A stretch of 64,000 nucleotides of DNA, from the NCBI GenBank assembly GCA_916700875.1, contig CAKAKS010000032.1, positions 9,983,001-10,047,000 of the forward strand. The letters are read 5' to 3'. The notes under the pieces are model-generated. The model searched no databases, was not told where the DNA came from, and saw nothing but the letters and a program-made list of their open reading frames with translations. Positions 1-12,814 of the stretch are shown here, piece after piece (the stretch's first letter is position 1; the number at the start of each line of letters is the position of its first letter). This DNA is from Sebastes aleutianus. Its lineage: Eukaryota; Chordata; Actinopteri; Perciformes; Sebastidae. The translations under genes were made by a program, and so were the position numbers.

Positions 1-315
1 CACAAAGTAGCCACACCCCCTAGAGCATACCCTGCTTCATGGTCTATTGGACTCTAAATGGGACCATAATTTACTAAATGAACATCATGCTGTATTGAAG
101 AAGACTTGAAACTAGAAATTGAGACCATAAACTCATGTTTACAATGTTTACTGAGGTAATAAATCAAGTGAGAACTAGGCTCATTTTCTCATAGACTTCT
201 ATGCAGTCGGACTTCTTTTTGCAACCAGAGGAGTCGCCCCCTGCTGGCTATTAGAAAGAATGCAGGTTTAAGGCACTTACGCACTGGCTTGACTTTTCAG
301 ACCCTGGAGTTGCCT
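1..315 (-). mobile_element. Repeat family A, copy cut by the window edge
   Basis: This is the inverted counterpart of 7430-8073. Shared segments include the word around 224-240 (cgccccctgctggctatta), TAGACTTCTATG near 195, GTTTACAATG near 140 and GACCATAATTTACT near 62. The homology ends near 315 (ggagttgcc). The rest lies before the window. Confidence 0.75.
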
Positions 316-2380
316 ACCTGGTATATCTGAGAAAAAAGGTTGGGAACCACTGAATGTCCCACCACCCTCCCACCTAATAAAATCTCCCTCCTCCTCCTTC
401 TGTTGTCTCCACCATTCACACATATATAAACACGCAAAAAATGCATGAATGCTAGAATGCACTCATAGCAGATTTTCACTTTCCTCCAGTCCACCTTTTT
501 TGTTTCTCGGTGGAACTTTTCCACCATGCGAAATCCAATCAGACATGCAGTTGGGCTGCGAGGAGGTGGAGAAAGAAAGTGACAGGGAAATGCAAAAAGA
601 AAGGTCGCGTTTCACGCGGCCATCCATCATTTTTACAGTCGAGGTTGCAGACTTTGGGTTTTGCACGTTTTAGCGGCGTGGAGTGGCTGGTAAAGGGGCG
701 GGAGAGGGTGCCAGGGGAGTGTTCACTTTTAAGATAAACTGGTCTGATGAAAGAGGAGCCCTCGGCCTTGCAGTGGCCCCCATCATCCATCTGGTGATGT
801 CACTTGTGAGTGTGTGTGTGTGTGTTGGTGTGTGGAGCTTTAGTCTATTAAGTGACCCTGCAGTAAGGCCTCTGGGAAGTAAGGGGGGGGGTTGTCAGGT
901 GGAAGGATGATGCTTCTCGGCTATCCTCGGCCCCAAACCCATTTGTGTGGTGCGTGCATGCACGTGCACACCGTAAGTATGAAGCGCTTGTCAAAGACGG
1001 ACCCCACCCATGTTCGGCAGGAACCTGAAACCTCTCAGAACATGGCAGGAGGAAAGGAGATGGAAAGAAGAAAAAGAGTGGAGGAGACATTTAGGGGCCC
1101 CCGAGTGCCAGAGGTATCATTACCTTTCCATTTCACTTGATGAAACCCATTTGGCTGGATTAGTTTCACACTCTCAATGGGACCCCGAGGTGAAGGGAGC
1201 CTCCCATCAGGATTAGCGAGGTGCAGAGGGCCGCAGACAGCCGGGTGATGAAGAGGAAGAAGAACCTCTGTGCACTGGCTCCGCCTCTCTCCACAACAAA
1301 GGGACGCTGCTGGTTTCTGCAGACTAACAGAGGCGGGGCTTCATGCTTGGCAGGCGACAGACGTGTGTGTGTATGTGTGTGTGTGTGTTAACGAGAGAAA
1401 GTGTATCTGGACTGAGAGCCAGCCAAGTTGCCAGTCTGAATGAGAATGAAGGACGATGATTGGACTTGCCAAATTGGAGGGGATATTAAATCTAGGAAGC
1501 AAAACCACTTGATAATGAGTTTTTGTAGCACTGTGTGTGTATGTGTGTGTGTGTGAACGTGCATGTATAAACTAAGGCATGTGTGCGTGAGTGCATGTGT
1601 GTTTGTGTTCACACCTGTGGGCTCTGTCATCTTTGCTCCTAATTATCCGCAGCATAAATCAATGGTGGGTGCGTTGCCATGGCAGCCCGCAGTAGGCAGG
1701 GTGCTGGTGATGGTAGAGGGAGAGCGCCAGAGCTATTTCATTAACCTTTAAAGGACTTGGTATTTATTTTAGTAGCAGCACTATGAATATAAATTTGTCA
1801 TTTTGAAAAGGGAAATGACCAGGTAATAAAAATACTTTCTCTCTCTCTCTCTCTAGGATCTCTCTCTGTCCCTGCCAGGTTTTTAGCCACACTAGCTGCA
1901 TGGCTCCAGGGATGATGGCAATGGCAGTCGGTCAGACAGCTTGTCGTTCCAGCGCTTTGGTCCAGACTGAATTATCTCAGCAACTATTGGATGCGTTACC
2001 ATGCAATTTAATACTTTGATATATTATCCCCATCAGGACTAATTCTAACAACTTTGGTGATCCACTGACTTTTTGCCTAGCACCATCATCAGCTCAAAGT
2101 TTCAATTCATTCAATACTTTGATTTATGACTAAATATCAGACTTGACTGTACTTTGTGTGTGGTAATAAGTAATATTAAAGCCACCATTGTGCCTATAAG
2201 TACAGCCTCATACTGCTGTAGCATGGCTGTAGACATACTCTTGTTCTGAAATACAACAGTACACACTTTTGTAACTGACCATGTGGATTGGGTCGACAAT
2301 ATATATCTCCTGAAATCACTTCACAGTAATACCCATGGTCAGCCGATTAGACTGTTATCAGGTCATTAAAAGTGCATTAT
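316..2380. other. Intergenic, no gene seen; microsatellites
   Basis: No coding exon is recognised. The start of an AAGGTTGGGAACCACTG hAT-type end lies at 337-353. TG-rich simple repeats are at about 808-835, 1363-1391 and 1530-1556, and a CT run at 1840-1856. Confidence 0.5.
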
Positions 2381-2640
2381 CAGTGGTTATCAACCTCATA
2401 GATGTGGGTTAGAAGGGCCCTGCCACCCCCACTAGTAGGTTTTGTAATCTATTCACAAGGGCGATCACCGAAAGAAGGAATAAAAGAAGATGACAGTGCC
2501 CTCTAGCGACTGTAGTAATTATGACAAGAGCAAAAACGGAAGTCAGGCACTGTAGTATAAACAATGCCATATGGGGTGGGAGGTCGGGGGCGATGGATAG
2601 CACACAGAACACAATACTTTCAGGGGTCGCATCCTGTGTG
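2381..2640. mobile_element. Decayed hAT-type MITE end
   Basis: CAGTGGTTATCAACCT at 2381-2396 matches the CAGTGGTTCTCAACC terminal repeat seen in inverse at 8600-8615 and 337-353. The other end is not identifiable, so the extent is a guess. Confidence 0.35.
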
Positions 2641-3236
2641 AAACCAACAACATGTAGTTGTCTTTGTGTTCACAAGTTTCACTTTAACTTTTGAAACACA
2701 GTTGTTATAAACCAGAATGCATTTTTCCACTAAACTTAACTAGTAACTAAACCTAAAGAAGCTGTTTTGTTTGTGTTCAAAACGTGATGTTTAATGCAGT
2801 TTTAAAACATGTTAGAACGTGTTGCTTTTAAGTTTCGCTTCCACTTTTACAACGTACTAGATGTAGGCGTAGAAGGCTCCTACTGACCTACATCTATGAC
2901 GCTTATAGCAAGCGATAACGCACATTTAATGGCCTGATAAGAGTCGAATTGGGTGCCATGGTTCAGGTTGGTTAGGGCATGTAAGCAATGTTGTAATTAA
3001 GCAGCAGGACTGCTTTGTGGCAATTCATGATTAACAGTATCTTTGCATTTATGCGATGAAGTGCCTTGATTTGTCAATTACTTGCTTAATTCACTGGGTT
3101 AGCCAAAAACGGGTGTTTCCCTATGGTTATTTGATATATGAACAGCTTCTCAATTGAATTTTAAAAATAGATCTATTATATACTATAAAATATATTTCGG
3201 CATCGCAATATAAAAAGACATATATCATGATAGAAG
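2641..3236. other. Intergenic, nothing recognised
   Basis: A/T-rich sequence with no ORF, RNA gene or repeat family that I recognise. Confidence 0.4.
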
Positions 3237-3372
3237 AATGCTCCGGTCAGTGGGCGGTGCTTGGTTTTGTCTTGACTGTTTTTGGGATCAGCGCTGCCTA
3301 TAGTTTGACCGTTTGATCAGAGATCGCGAGCAGTGATTGGCAGCTGCTCAGAGACAATTTCAACAAAATCGT
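3237..3372 (-). mobile_element. Fragment of MITE family 1
   Basis: The fragment contains the family words GTGGGCGGTGCTTGG, GATCAGCGCTGCCTA, TTTGACCGTTTGATCAGA and GGCAGCTGCTCAGAGA in minus orientation. The usual sequence between the first two is deleted. Confidence 0.65.
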
Positions 3373-4740
3373 ATCTATCTTACTGTTGTTTCGTATCCAC
3401 GCCTAGAATTGTGAGGCTTTGTGCTTTTAAACAGTGGAGAGTTTGTTGAGGTTGAATGAGGATTAAACAGGATGCCATCCCAAATAAGATAATAACCTCC
3501 ATACCAGCCTGTTTTCAATGCCTGTTCAGTGTTCCCTGAGAAAACTAATGGAAATGACTCTCACACAACCATCTGAAAAGGATTGAGAAACTTGTCTTGT
3601 GAGATGCTCTGCCAACGCAGTCATGTGTTGTTAGTTAACTTACATACTGTATAGCTGCATGCAAAATCTTTAAGTTGAATTCCTTTAGACAGAACATGTG
3701 CTCAGCCGTGGACTGAGGCCAGACAACAATCACTGCATCCTGTGCTGTCGAGGAGAAAAAAAAGAAATCAGAGGCATGGAGCCTTATAAAACACACCTGA
3801 GGTTCATCATTGAATGTGTAAAACTGAAAATGTATCGCCATAAAAAATAATAGTAGACGTAACATCTTACCTCTGCAGAGTTCTTTTATGGACATATCTG
3901 ATTCTCCTGTCTGGGAAGAACATCACCAGGAACAGACAAAAGGCTGACGTTTGCAGTAGCAGCCCTCGGGGGCAACAAGGCCGACGTACTGTTGAAGGGT
4001 CTCTTTGTGTGCTGGGATCATGGGCGTTTTGGCTGCCATTCGCTGGTTAAAAAAGAGCATCCTCCAGATGCCTCAGCAGTAAGCGAAGCCTCTGTTAACC
4101 ACTGGTAATTCGATTGTGCCACATGATTTCTTGGTGAGTAATCCACGAATGGGCACTCAGTGAAAACAGCTTGGCATCCAGGCCTAATGAGCCAGAGGAA
4201 TGGGGGAGGAGGGGGGGAAGATGACGGAGAGGGGGCAAATGAGAGACCAGAGGGGGGTAAGGGGGGGGAGAGATGTGGTGCAGTACAGGCTGAAAGTGAA
4301 GAAAAGAATGCGACAAAAAGAAGTAAAATAAAAAACAGCTGATTCACATCAATGCGGCCTGCGGAAGGAATCGCATCAGTGGCTGAGTCAAAGAACTAAA
4401 TCAAATACTTTCGTGATGAAACTTCGGTGTTGTTTTTTCATGGATGTGATGCAACACATTGGCTTTGAAAAATCCGAGCAGATGAGACACGCACACTCGC
4501 CCCAGCATGAGACGTTAACTGACGAAAAGCATGCACACACGGCATGTGTAGAGCTGTAAATCTCTGTGTGGATCTGGATTGTTTCAAGCTAAGAGAAGAA
4601 AGTGCTTTCGGAGGCGGCCAAGTGATGACACTCCCTCCTTCATGGTTCCTCTCCAGGCGCATTCAGAGCCTGACGAAGAGGAAACAGAAATATAGGGTGT
4701 GGAATCCTATGGAAATTGTGTTGACTACTTCAAATATACC
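3373..4740. other. Intergenic with a G-rich tract
   Basis: No gene is recognised. 4198-4275 is a purine tract with several runs of four or more G. Apparent proline-rich ORFs on the minus strand across it come from this base bias. Confidence 0.45.
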
Positions 4741-6000
4741 TTAATTGACCCCCGTGAGGGCCCGCAATCCTGACCGACTTTACTGTCTTTCAGAGGCTGT
4801 AGCAGGTTCAGTTTTAGAGTGAATGTATATATATCATATGTGACAAGAAAACCTAAGCAACCATGTCATGCTGGCTTGTCGGGAAGGAGGATAAACAATG
4901 TTCCAAATTTAGACTAAATTTTGGCAAGGAAAAACTGGCATGGCCATATTCAAAGGGGTCCCTTGACATCTGACCTCAAGATATGTGAATGAAAATGGGT
5001 TCTATGGGTAACCACAAGTCGCCCCTTTACAAACATGCCCACTTTATGATAATCACATGCAGTTTTGGGCAAAAAACATACAGTTATTTGAATGCAGTAT
5101 AAATGTGTTATTTTCGCCTATTCTAAAAATGGTGTGTTTGAATATTTCTGCATACTGGGGTCCCTAAACAGTCTTGAATTACATAAACTGGGTATCACTG
5201 TAAAGCTGAGACACTTGTGGATGCAATGAGCCCAACTGTACTCATGTGTGATGATGTAAGTCCCCGTAGTAGCCATTTCATTGTAGTGAGACAATTTCTT
5301 TGAAATTTGACTTTACTGTATAAAATGACCTGTGGTGACCTCTAGGATAATTACAGCCTCATGAAACTATACAGCCACAAACTACAGACCTAGGGCATTC
5401 AGAGGATGGATGGCTTTCCTAGGTAGATTGACAATAACGGGGTTTCTGAGCAGTTTCCAGAACACAAGTGCTCGCCATCCAATGGCCTAAAAATGCAATT
5501 CTTGCAGAAATCTCCAAATGTCAAAAGTTTTTTCTATGGTGCTCCTCAAGGTCTTGGTGTCTTAATGTGATATTTTGGAGGGATTATTGATCATTTTGAT
5601 CAATTCTCGAGTGGTAAAAAATGGTTAAATTTAGCACCAAATGCGTGTAACAAACGGTATCAACCCAAACATTGCTGCAACAACTTATGATAAATAATAG
5701 AGCATGGGGATAACCATCATATACTTCTATCATAACATTCTTAGCCCTTATACACTTTCACAATTTATTTCAATTGATTAATTAATTAATTAATTCAAGT
5801 TTATTTCTGATTAATGACTAGAAGAACTTGACTGACAGTGCTGAGCTGTATCTAAAATTAATCTTCAGGTTCCCAGCTTTCAGTTGATGCCACTTTGACA
5901 CCACTTTGATGTGACATATACTGTTGACCTGCTATCTCCCCCTAAAGACCCCCTATTCCCCCATAAAAAGACAAAACTATTGTGGGTCTTAGAGGGTTAA
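4741..6000 (+). mobile_element. piggyBac-like non-autonomous element, 1.26 kb
   Basis: The element starts TTAATTGACCCCCGTGAGGG and ends TGGGTCTTAGAGGGTTAA. Both ends carry TTAA next to a CCC-starting terminal repeat (CCC..TGAGGGCCCGCAAT against CCCTCTAAGACCCACAAT), as in piggyBac elements. No transposase ORF. Positions 4795-5077 match the interior of the hAT-like family at 14.1, 33.7, 42.5 and 57.5 kb, but without that family's ends. Confidence 0.65.
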
Positions 6001-7309
6001 TTGATTCAATATTATTGATAGAAACTCATCTCAAACACATCAAAAGACAGACTTTCTTCCACCAAAGGAGACAGAGATATGTGATGGAAGGGAACCCTGA
6101 CTGAACTTATAGTGACTGAGTAACAACAATGACAGGATTCCCAGTGACGGCTCTTTCGAATACAAGTTCATTTTCCTTGCGATCGCTCCAGGGCTGTATG
6201 GAAGAATACAGGGGGGGTGGGTGGTGCTAATTTGTACCCACTGTTACACGAAAATGTGCGACTCCAAAATGGACCAGAGGAGAGGAAAGAAAGGCACAGT
6301 TTCCATAGTAACCGTTTTCAGACTAAGTGGTTATCTTCGCTCGCTCTCGGTTTTCTGTTGATTTGCTCTCTTTTTCTCCATTTCTCTCACAGTTTCCTCT
6401 TTTTTTGGGGGGGGGAATAAATCAACCACCAGCGAGTTCAGTAAATAAGCAGCGCAAAGGTGGGAATTGGACTGCATTCATTAAAATTTAAAGAGAAGAG
6501 ACGAGAGGAGGATCAGGACTCGCACACAAAAAAAGAGTACAGAATCAAAAAACGTAGATACACAATGAAACAAATAAAGAAAATTCCTAATCCAGACACA
6601 CACCTGGAAAAAAAAGCTTTCAGTGGCACGAATATAGAGGGGCGACATGGCACAACTAAATCTCGACATGCAGCGGCACCACTATTCCTGCCCTATATTT
6701 CATATTTAATCTGCTGTGCTGGAGGATTTCTTGGCCCAGTGCGCTGTGTAATCTTGTCGTGGGGCAGATGGCACACTCGCAGTGTCAATCGGATCCCCTG
6801 GATTGGGTCTGTGGAGGAGGAGAGTTCTCCAGGGGTCGCCAGCCGCCGCCGCTGCGCCAGGATCAGCAGGTTTGGCTGACCAGCGGCAGCATCAGCAGCA
6901 GACAGTCCCTTCACCTTTTTTTTCCAGGCTAAACCCAGACATAGAAATGACTTTCAGCAGAGGGGTTTGACATTGGACACAATTGCAGGCTAGGATTAGG
7001 ATTAGCCCAGGATTCGTTGTAACAGGTCTGTCTTGTTCCCTTTTCCTTCTCACACAAACACACCTCATAGATTCTCCCTATCTCTTTTACACACATTTAC
7101 GCTGCTGTTTTGCAGCTCGCTGCTTGCCCGAGGACAGATTCAGTTTCCAGTCCAGACAGAGGAGGAGATGAAGTCTTGGTGGCCACGTGCCAACATCTTG
7201 TGCCAACTAAGGAGCTCTTGTTATGGGAAAGGAGTTTAGCTACAGATGTTATTTGCCTATAGCAAATGTAAGCAATGTGAAAAGAGATGAACATGTACAC
7301 GTGCTAAAT
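6001..7309. promoter_or_regulatory. Unique intergenic DNA with a possible conserved block
   Basis: No gene is recognised. About 6690-6900 is GC-balanced, repeat-free sequence around GTCAATCGGATCCCCTGG and a CCGCCGCCGC run, and could be a regulatory element. The 139-residue ORF across it has no protein features. A G run lies at 6408-6416. Confidence 0.2.
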
Positions 7310-7429
7310 GCTAATATCAGCATGCTAACATTACATGATGAAAATGTTAATATACTGTAAAGTTCAATATGTTAACCCTCTTAGTTTAGCCAGTTAGCAT
7401 GATAATATTTGCTAATTAGCACCGCTGGG
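7310..7429. repeat. GCTAA-rich interspersed repeat
   Basis: Repeated GCTAAATGCTAA, GCATGCTAAC and TTAGCATGATAAT words, a low-complexity interspersed sequence common in fish genomes. A similar GCTAAGCTAAGCTAAC word occurs near 10447. Confidence 0.4.
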
Positions 7430-8073
7430 CAACTCCGGGGTCTGAAAAGTGAAACCAATGTGGAAGTGCCTTAAACTTGCATTCTTTCTAATAGCCAGCA
7501 GGGGGCGACTACTCTGGTTGCAAAAAGAAGTCTGATTGTATAGAAGTCTATGAGAAAATGACCCTACTTCTCACTTGATTTATTACCTCAGTAAACATTG
7601 TAAACATGAGTTTATGGTCTCAATCACTAGTTTCAAGTCTTCTTCAATTCAGCATGATGTTCATTCAGTAAATTATGGTCCCATTTAGAGTCAAATAGAC
7701 CATAAAGCAGGTTTAAGGCGTGGCTACCTTGTGATTGACAGGTCGCTACCATGGCGTTGTCCGGTCTGGGAGTTGTCTGTGTTTTTGTCGTAGAACTTTA
7801 ACCCTTTCACAGTGTGTTTTCAGTTCATGAAAGTTAATTGTAACATTTTTGGTCATCTAAAAGTGTCTTAATCAGCATTCGTTTGTACATAGCTCCACCC
7901 TCTCGTGTTACTTCTGGTTGCAAATAACCAAGATGGCCAAAAGCAAAGATGTCGATGGCCAAAAACCAAGATGGCGATGGCCAAAATGCTGAACTCAAGG
8001 CCTTAAAACGGCAGTCCCCAAATCAATGGGTGACATCACCGTGACTATGTCCACTTCTTATATACAGTCTATG
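7430..8073 (+). mobile_element. Repeat family A, fuller copy
   Basis: This is the inverted relative of 1-315, continuing to an end TTATATACAGTCTATG at 8058-8073, a terminal sequence typical of an abundant fish MITE-like repeat. It contains three near-repeats of AAGATGG(C) with GATGGCCAAA at 7931-7985. No ORF. Confidence 0.7.
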
Positions 8074-8275
8074 ATTAGAATTGAACACTTTTAGGGAATG
8101 CCATTAGTTTTGTAGACATTTGGTCATGAACAAAAGTATTGAATGCATTGAAATTTTGACATGATGACGGCACGAGATGAAAGGTTAAGGGATCATCGAA
8201 GTGATTAGAATTCATCCTGAGGGGGGGAATTACCTAATCTCATGGTAATTCATCTATGGCTGTTAAATGAAAAGT

Positions 8276-8615
8276 TCATAATTTTTTAGAAATACAATCC
8301 TGGCTCTGTCCGAAGGTGACAAAATCTGCCAAGGGGTCCTTGAGGGAGTTCCAGGGGGTCCCCCCAAAAATGGGAAATAGTTTATTTTCACTATTTCATT
8401 CACTATAAAAATGAGCCCAATGTGAGTCATAAGAGTGACTCATAGTTTTCACTTCCTCCATGGTTATTTCCTGAACTGTAGTTGGCCTTAATCATATCTA
8501 ACAACCAAAATCTTTTTAGACGGAGGTTCCTGAAGTGAAATCTTATCAAATGGGGGTCTGTGACCTACGTGTATCAATTTAGGGGTCATGACAGGAAAAA
8601 GGTTGAGAACCACTG
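8276..8615. mobile_element. hAT-type MITE fragment
   Basis: The right end AAAAAGGTTGAGAACCACTG at 8596-8615 is the reverse complement of a hAT-type CAGTGGTTCTCAACC end. The GGGGTCC and GGGGTCATGACAGG words are typical of the family. The left end is not clear. Confidence 0.45.
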
Positions 8616-9702
8616 GCTTATTTCATACAAAAACAAAAGTGTAAAAATGATAAATCATTGTTTTACATGGGGGTTACGTGCTAGACTATTTCATGGTCAG
8701 GATCAGTATCTCGGCAACCATCAGGGACTACAGGAGATTAATGGTCCCAAGCAAGAAACAGTCAAATAAATGAGACGCGACATGGACCAACCGACTAATC
8801 GACTGACATGGCCATCCATAGAGCCAAGCTGCACGCATGGTTAAAAAGTATAAAAAGTATGGAAAAATGAATAACAGTGTGCCCAGAAAAATATTAAAAT
8901 GATGAAAAATGGGCAGAAAAATCCCATCACTGGTCTATTTTTAAACTTAGTCCAACAGGAGTCCTCAGCAGACCCTTAGCTTCGTCTCCAGGGAGCATTC
9001 TGCAGAGCTTTGCCTCTTGGATGCTACAATTTACAAGGCAGATTTATGTAACAGTCTAGCTAGTGTCGGCCTCACTCCCGTGAAGTTTTGACAGTCTAAT
9101 TTGCATGGCTGCAGACAGTCAAACTTGGCTCGGCCTCGCCTCTCCTCCAGCACCAAAACAATCTCACCTTCAATTACCAGACATCAGATGAGATGAGGGA
9201 GTGTGTGGTCCTCTGATAGGCCGGGGAGGAAGGGAGGGAGAGAGAGAGATGAATGGGTCCGCTGGTGTCCCGGAGCAGTGGAGAAGAATGAGAATAAATG
9301 AATGAATGGGACAGTAATGAAAAGAGGAGGAGGTGGAGGGACGAAGGGACAGAGGGGAACAGGACATTCGGAGTGGTTGGTCCCGCTGTTAAAAGAATTG
9401 GAAAAAGAGGACAAAATGAGTCGCAGGCTGAGGGCTGCATTTGCAAATGTGTCCGTTGGGTTCATCGGAGAAAAGGTGGGTTTTGAAGAAACTTTAAGAG
9501 GTTTTAAAGTCCTACCCCACTTTGAAATAACACACACATCACACATCCACCCCAGGAACCTGCTAAACAATTTAAAGAAAATCAGAACGTGATATTTCAG
9601 CAGGTTAAAGAGTATGCTTGTCAGTAACTGTCGTCTGTAAAATCAGTTGCTAAAGCGAGGACATTTAAAACATATCATCTGAAAAGATTGGGAAGGACAC
9701 AT
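8616..9702. other. Intergenic, nothing recognised
   Basis: Repeat-poor apart from a purine-rich stretch at 9180-9360, which creates several spurious ORFs on both strands. Confidence 0.4.
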
Positions 9703-10200
9703 GGTGCCTTCAAATGAAACTTGTGAGCTTGTGTTTACAACATGGGAAGATGTGTATCGATATGCTAGGTGGTGAAGTCGTGAGAACACCGCTGCTAAGC
9801 AACGGCAATATTAACGTTACTGTTGGCGTCTAAAAGCCACAGAGGCTAACAATTTAGCAAGCTAGCAAGTGGGTAACATAATGCAGGAAATGTAAAGGCA
9901 TAATGACAGAGTAAAAAGACGAGGCCATTGGGAATATCAACATTTTCCTCAGACCTATTGTTAAATTACGAAGAATACCAATAAACGACTAAAATTACAA
10001 TATATTCACTTATTATGCACCAAAAATTTTAATTCCAAGGCCTCCTCCATTTCTGACAACGTCAACAAACACGTCACAAGTCGTGAACTCTGAGCTTTCA
10101 TGAAACTTTTCACTTACGAGGTTGTGAATACCACAAGAGGGGGGCGTTCTAATGGACTCTTCTTGTGAACACGGTAAACACGACCCCATTTGAAGGCACC
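9703..10200. mobile_element. MITE with GGTGCCTTCAAATG ends
   Basis: It begins GGTGCCTTCAAATG and ends CATTTGAAGGCACC, a perfect 14-bp terminal inverted repeat around a 498-bp ORF-free core. A second copy is nested at 32989-33456, sharing TATTAACGTTACTGT, GCCACAGAGGCTAACAATTT and GAGGTTGTGAATA. Confidence 0.85.
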
Positions 10201-10359
10201 AACATTTTTCTGAATTAACCAGCTCATTCTACATGATTTTATTCAGATTTGTCCTGATTGTAGGTGAACAATCCAACAAAAATTACAAACAAAAGTTACA
10301 AATTCCCCTAACAGTGCCTCTCACTACATCTTGATTGTTTAAAACTTATGGTTTAGGGA

Positions 10360-10537
10360 GTTGTGTGCCGGACCTTTCCTTGGCCAGGAGCAGGGACTTC
10401 CTAAAGCCTTTGGACAGAGCCAGGCTAGCTGTTTCCAGTCTTTATGCTAAGCTAAGCTAACTGGCTGTTGGCTATAGCTTCATATTTACAAACATAAGAG
10501 TGATATCAATCTTCTCAGTTAACTCTCAGCAAGAAAG
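10360..10537 (+). repeat. Interspersed repeat (GCTAAGCTAAGCTAACTGGC type)
   Basis: The segment around CAGTCTTTATGCTAAGCTAA and TGGCTATAGCTTCATATTTA is a short repeat I recognise as common in fish genomes. Its class is unknown to me. It directly abuts the MITE at 10538. Confidence 0.45.
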
Positions 10538-11137
10538 TTAAAGCAGCACTGGGTAGAATTTGATTAAAAAAAGTTATTTTTATAAAACGGTCACTATATC
10601 CTGACAGTAGTGCATGAGACAGGTAATCTGAAGGAAAAAAATGTTGTCCTCCGGTGCTCCTAATGGCATCTGCAAGATTTCACAGACCAGAGGAAAACAA
10701 CCAGTCAGAGCCGAGGTGGAGCCTTGCTGTCTCTGAGCAGCTGTCAATCACTCGCAAACTCCGATCAAACGGTCAAACTAGGCATATGAATCAATATTCT
10801 GTTACTGTAATGTCTATTTCTTACATAAAATGTTTTCAGAAACATCTTGTAGTGTACTGTTTAGCTTTAAAATTAGAAAGTTTGTGAGCCGGCAGCCGTG
10901 TTGAGATCAGTTGAGGAAATACCAAGCACCGCCCACCATCCAGAGCACAGCCAATAGGAACGTTCTCTCTCTGAAATGACCTGTGATTGGCCAAAGTCTC
11001 CCATCACAGGCTAGATTTTCCTAAAGCCTGAAAACAGAGCCATGAGGAGGTGCAGAAGTCTAGTTTTCTCTCAGAACACTTGAATTACAATATGCTGAAA
11101 GGTTATTATGGAATATTTTTTCCCAATGATGCCAAAA
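10538..11137 (+). mobile_element. MITE family 1, right end missing
   Basis: It starts TTAAAGCAGCACTGGGTAG and runs in register with 27065-27709 through GCTCCTAATGGCATCTGCAA, CTTGTAGTGTACTGTTTAGC, TACCAAGCACCGCCCACC and GAAATGACCTGTGATTGGCC to TCCCAATGATGCCAAAA. The terminal 15-20 bases are lost. The 77-residue ORF inside is not a transposase. Confidence 0.8.
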
Positions 11138-12814
11138 ACGTTCACACTACCGACTTGACACTTTGAGCAGACTCTCCACGGTCTTGAAAATCACTCATCA
11201 TTGCCAACTCTGGTTTATAATCTGGTTCAAAACTCAAAAACCACAAACTACTGTAGCTCCCGTTCACGCAGAGTGCAGACTGAAATATGAACACAAAATG
11301 GGCCGCATGTGTAAAAGCTTCACAGAAGACTCACTTTTCCATGTGATGGCACAGAGAAAGACACACAGAATAGAAAGACAGGGAATTGGATGTAAAGAAG
11401 AATAGCGAGGGGTTTGTTCGGCTAAACATTTGCTTTGGCAGGCCCCGGAGTAGAGGGGCGGTGTTCTACTGGTCCCCTGACATGCATCCAGAGGAGCCCC
11501 TCTGTCTTGAACATAAATCTGAATGGAGTGGGAGTTATCATACTTTCCCCCCCCCTTCTCGGCTAAACCCCGCATTCCTCCCAGACACCGCTTCGTACAA
11601 ACAAAGTGGCCCGTTCCCACCGCCCTGACATTGGGAAAGGCGATGGTTTGTCATGGAAAAATCCGGAGGCATCTCAAGAGTCCTTTAGAAGTTGTTTTCT
11701 TTCTTTTTTTTCCTCCCACCCCACAAGGCTCAGCAATGGATCAACGCTTTGCCTGGTGGCTGTGTTTTCTCTCTTTGTGGTGGGGAGAAAGCTATGTTGG
11801 ATGTGTAGTTCACACATAAGATGTCAGGTCCTATCAGATAGAGTATAACTAATGGTCCAAATGAGCTGGAGTTGAATGAAATACACCGAACTAAGGCCCA
11901 AAGATGCAGGGATGCACACACACACACATATGAAATGAGTATGCATTGGGAGGCAAGTCGTTATAGAAAACCCTGGTAACACATTCCATAGGAGTCTGCC
12001 TCCTCCCTCAAAGGGAGTCTTTTGTGCGTATTGAAAGGCAGAGGGGTTACAGGGTTTCTCGCTTTAGGGTGCCGAGAATAATGCTCGCCCCTCAAGGCAA
12101 TGACCTCATCCTGACTCTCTCTCTGCGTGTACGCATTTGTACGAGCGTTGGGAACGAGTGTGACTGCGTTTGTGACAGTTTACTGTATATGCATGGATGG
12201 CAGAGAGAGAGAGAAAGTCAAAGAGGCAGAAAGAGAAGCAGGAAGTGTTCGGTCAAGGATGGATTACAAGGGGAAAAGGGTTCTGAATAGATCCTCAGGA
12301 GGGAAGTATTTCTCTCCCCTCTGTCTGATTGGCGTCCACCCCCCTCTTCATTGTCTGTCCACGGTGAAATGATCTGTAGATGACATTGGTGAGAGTCGGA
12401 GGTAATGTAAAGCGCACACACACACACACACAGCAGCAGCCAGCCAGGCCCAGGGAGCGGTGGGCTTCGACAGGAAATTCCTTTACAGCCTTTCTGCTGA
12501 CTAAGGCCTCCAAGTGGGAACAGAGTAAGAAAGAATGTAATGTATATGGTGTCTGTGTTATTTGGGGTCTGGTTCGGGCAGCATATGCATAAGCCATTAC
12601 TACAGGGCTGTGAGGGGTTTCAGAATAAAAGAGCGGTAATATCATTCAACAAATAAGCAGGTAATTGCAGCAACAAAAGCACAGCTCAAGAGTCTTTACA
12701 GCCCTTAGATGATGAATTGGATTTGCCTGAGTTGGCCCTGAATAATCTTTTTTTTAAATATATCCAATAGCATGCTTGCAGGCAATCAAAGTTCAAGGTT
12801 CTGTTTATTCGTCT
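11138..12814. other. Intergenic, no gene recognised
   Basis: Mixed unique sequence with a CA microsatellite at about 12413-12433, CA near 11915-11928 and GA-rich stretches near 12200-12245. ORFs here show no protein features. Confidence 0.4.

Noticed and set aside
4018..4347. Proline/serine-rich 109-residue ORF
   Set aside because: It comes from the G-rich tract on the other strand; low complexity with no protein motif.
6460..6879. 139-residue ORF
   Set aside because: No domain, odd Lys/Arg-rich start, and no splice or promoter context.
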